From Odiellus spinosus (taxonomy: Eukaryota > Arthropoda > Arachnida > Opiliones > Phalangiidae), in NCBI GenBank assembly GCA_963920705.1, contig CAWUCO010000227.1, forward strand, positions 310,001-374,000: DNA of 64,000 bases, given 5' to 3'. The notes beneath the pieces are model-generated. The model was given only the letters and a program-made list of their open reading frames with translations. It was not told where the DNA came from and made no database searches. Every line of letters starts with the position of its first letter. Position 1 is the first letter of the stretch. The position numbers and the translations under genes were made by a program. Below are positions 62,940 through 64,000 of the stretch, one piece after another.

Positions 62940-63218
62940 TTAAAGGAAACGCCCACAGTAGTGGCATAATTTGTCTAAAGGTTCTCCCATTTTAATGTAG
63001 ATGTAAAGGAGCGGTAAAAAACTGGTTATCAAATAAATTGGATCAGCAGAAAAGACTGACATAACAAAACCAATAGGAACGAGAATGGGGGTTAGTAACG
63101 TTACCCCAAACCCAATAGCAAATCTTCGAGTATACGAATCATTGTATTTCCATCTTTTAAAATAATTACAATGACAATAACGTTTAATAACAATTTTTTC
63201 TGGCGTTTTTCTTGACAT
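62940..63218 (-). CDS. Small membrane protein B with Cys pairs, paralogue of A
   Basis: A 92-codon ORF. N-terminal basic region with CHC (RYCHCNYFKRWKY), two membrane segments, and a C-terminal LCHYCGRFL. The Cys pairs on both sides could bind metal if both ends face the same side. A TATA-like ttttatatcg lies about 80 nt upstream on the minus strand. Tandem to protein A. Family unknown. Confidence 0.5.
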   Translation of the reverse strand: MSRKTPEKIVIKRYCHCNYFKRWKYNDSYTRRFAIGFGVTLLTPILVPIGFVMSVFSADPIYLITSFLPLLYIYIKMGEPLDKLCHYCGRFL

Positions 63219-63577
63219 GATGATCTTGAATAAGTGATTATAAATTATGAGCCTTAATATATGTCAATATATTCTTCTATAATCCTCGTAACAACGATAT
63301 AAAACCCCCTTATTTTCTATTGGTTATTCAGATATAGAGACAAACAAATATCCAAATAAAAATAATAACAATTTTAATTCGTGACACCACCACTTTAAAA
63401 AACTCTTCTAGTGAAAGTGGTTTTCGTGAAAGACCGCGCGCGAAACCTTTGTATAACGAGAAGAGAGAACCTCGCTAGTACGAAGAGAGCCAAGACGTTT
63501 TAGTTTTCCACATACCAACGCCCTCCGGCGCGAGCGGAAATTCTGAAAAAAAAAAATTTTTCAACAAGTTGGTGATG
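63219..63577. other. Non-coding stretch
   Basis: No gene seen. A TATA-like gatataaaacc at 63,296-63,306 reads on either strand. Confidence 0.35.
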
Positions 63578-64000
63578 TCAAAAACAAGTTCTCCCAAACC
63601 TTGGGAGGGGCTCTAGCAGGCTGGGGATGGAAAGGGGGTCAAAGTTTTCGTTATTTCCGGGGTACTTTACTACTGCCATTCTTGCGTTGCGGGGATCGTT
63701 CAGATTGTTGTTGGATGGGTCCACGGTAAGGGGTTCCTCCCGGATTACTGGCGTCGTGGTGGGAATTTCTTCCTCGACCTCTCGCGGTAAACCGGTTGGG
63801 TGGCTGGACTTCTTCAACAATCCGCGCTTGGATTACTGGCGTCGTGGCGAGAATTTCTTCCTCGACCTCTCGCGGTAAATCCAAAGGGCGAGATCCTCTT
63901 CTCCGTCTCTCGTTTCTAGGGGGGATCACAAACGGATAGTTCGGCCTGAACACTTCCGGGTTGGGACTTCTGTCCACATCATCGACTTTCCAGATCTCGT
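63578..64000 (-). CDS. Partial ORF with duplicated Glu-rich segment, frameshifted
   Basis: Enters from the right edge on the minus strand (frame 63,977-63,651, open to the edge). A ~50-bp segment encoding LPREVEEEI(L/P) and TTPVI occurs twice (near 63,890-63,830 and 63,795-63,740); the second copy is read in frame 63,820-63,578, so an indel lies near 63,790. Arg- and Pro-rich before, LSIPSLLEPLPRFG at the end. Possibly a gag-like or other element protein; not recognised. Confidence 0.35.

Overview
The window looks like a gene-poor, AT-rich stretch of an invertebrate animal genome that works as a graveyard of mobile DNA and integrated viruses. Evidence for an animal nucleus: GT-AG introns inside transposase and unknown genes, TATA boxes 30-80 bp upstream of ATGs, hAT, PIF/Harbinger, LTR and Maverick/Polinton remains, many foldback elements, and metazoan histone-type 3' stem-loops. 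I cannot name the species; an arthropod is possible but unproven. No ordinary housekeeping gene is recognisable.

Layout. 0-4.4 kb: gag-like LTR-retroelement pieces, including a 615-codon ORF with membrane segments and 177-bp coding repeats. 4.3-13.6 kb: nested inverted repeats around a decayed hAT transposase (minus strand) and a small acidic/coiled-coil gene ending in a histone-type stem-loop. 14.4-16.6 kb: two convergent paralogous genes of unknown function, each ending 26-27 nt before the same 16-nt stem-loop, facing each other across an inverted repeat with a perfect 24-bp palindrome. 19.6-22.3 kb: a spliced hAT transposase followed by a minisatellite related to the one beside the first hAT copy. 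23.5-29.3 kb: foldback elements, minisatellites and a gag-like zinc-knuckle ORF with a decayed copy.

29.3-36.6 kb: a damaged Polinton/adintovirus-like block (minus strand: integrase, penton-like minor capsid, small basic PX-like protein, major capsid remnant) between inverted arms that carry small Cys-rich ORFs. 39.3-42.2 kb: a Mutator-like domain plus YqaJ-nuclease gene with two frameshifts. 42.8-44.4 kb: a multi-exon gene with SGNH-hydrolase-like motifs. 46.2-51.9 kb: a fuller Polinton block on the minus strand (packaging ATPase, core-like proteins, integrase, penton-like protein, PX-like protein, major capsid protein, adenain-type protease), again with disabling lesions and no DNA polymerase B seen. 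52.4-56 kb: a GC-rich spliced gene, a near-perfect 193-bp palindrome and several small unknown genes. 56.8-58 kb: a PIF/Harbinger pseudogene. 59.1-63.2 kb: an intact 555-residue protein related to the Polinton minor capsid family, a tRNA-like hairpin just upstream, and two paralogous small membrane proteins.

The Polinton genes would act together in virion assembly (ATPase packaging, capsid proteins, maturation protease) and integration (integrase), but both blocks are broken. The most unusual signal is a set of four identical histone-type stem-loops at the ends of unknown genes and inside large inverted repeats, which suggests an undescribed element or virus that ends its transcripts like replication-dependent histone mRNAs.
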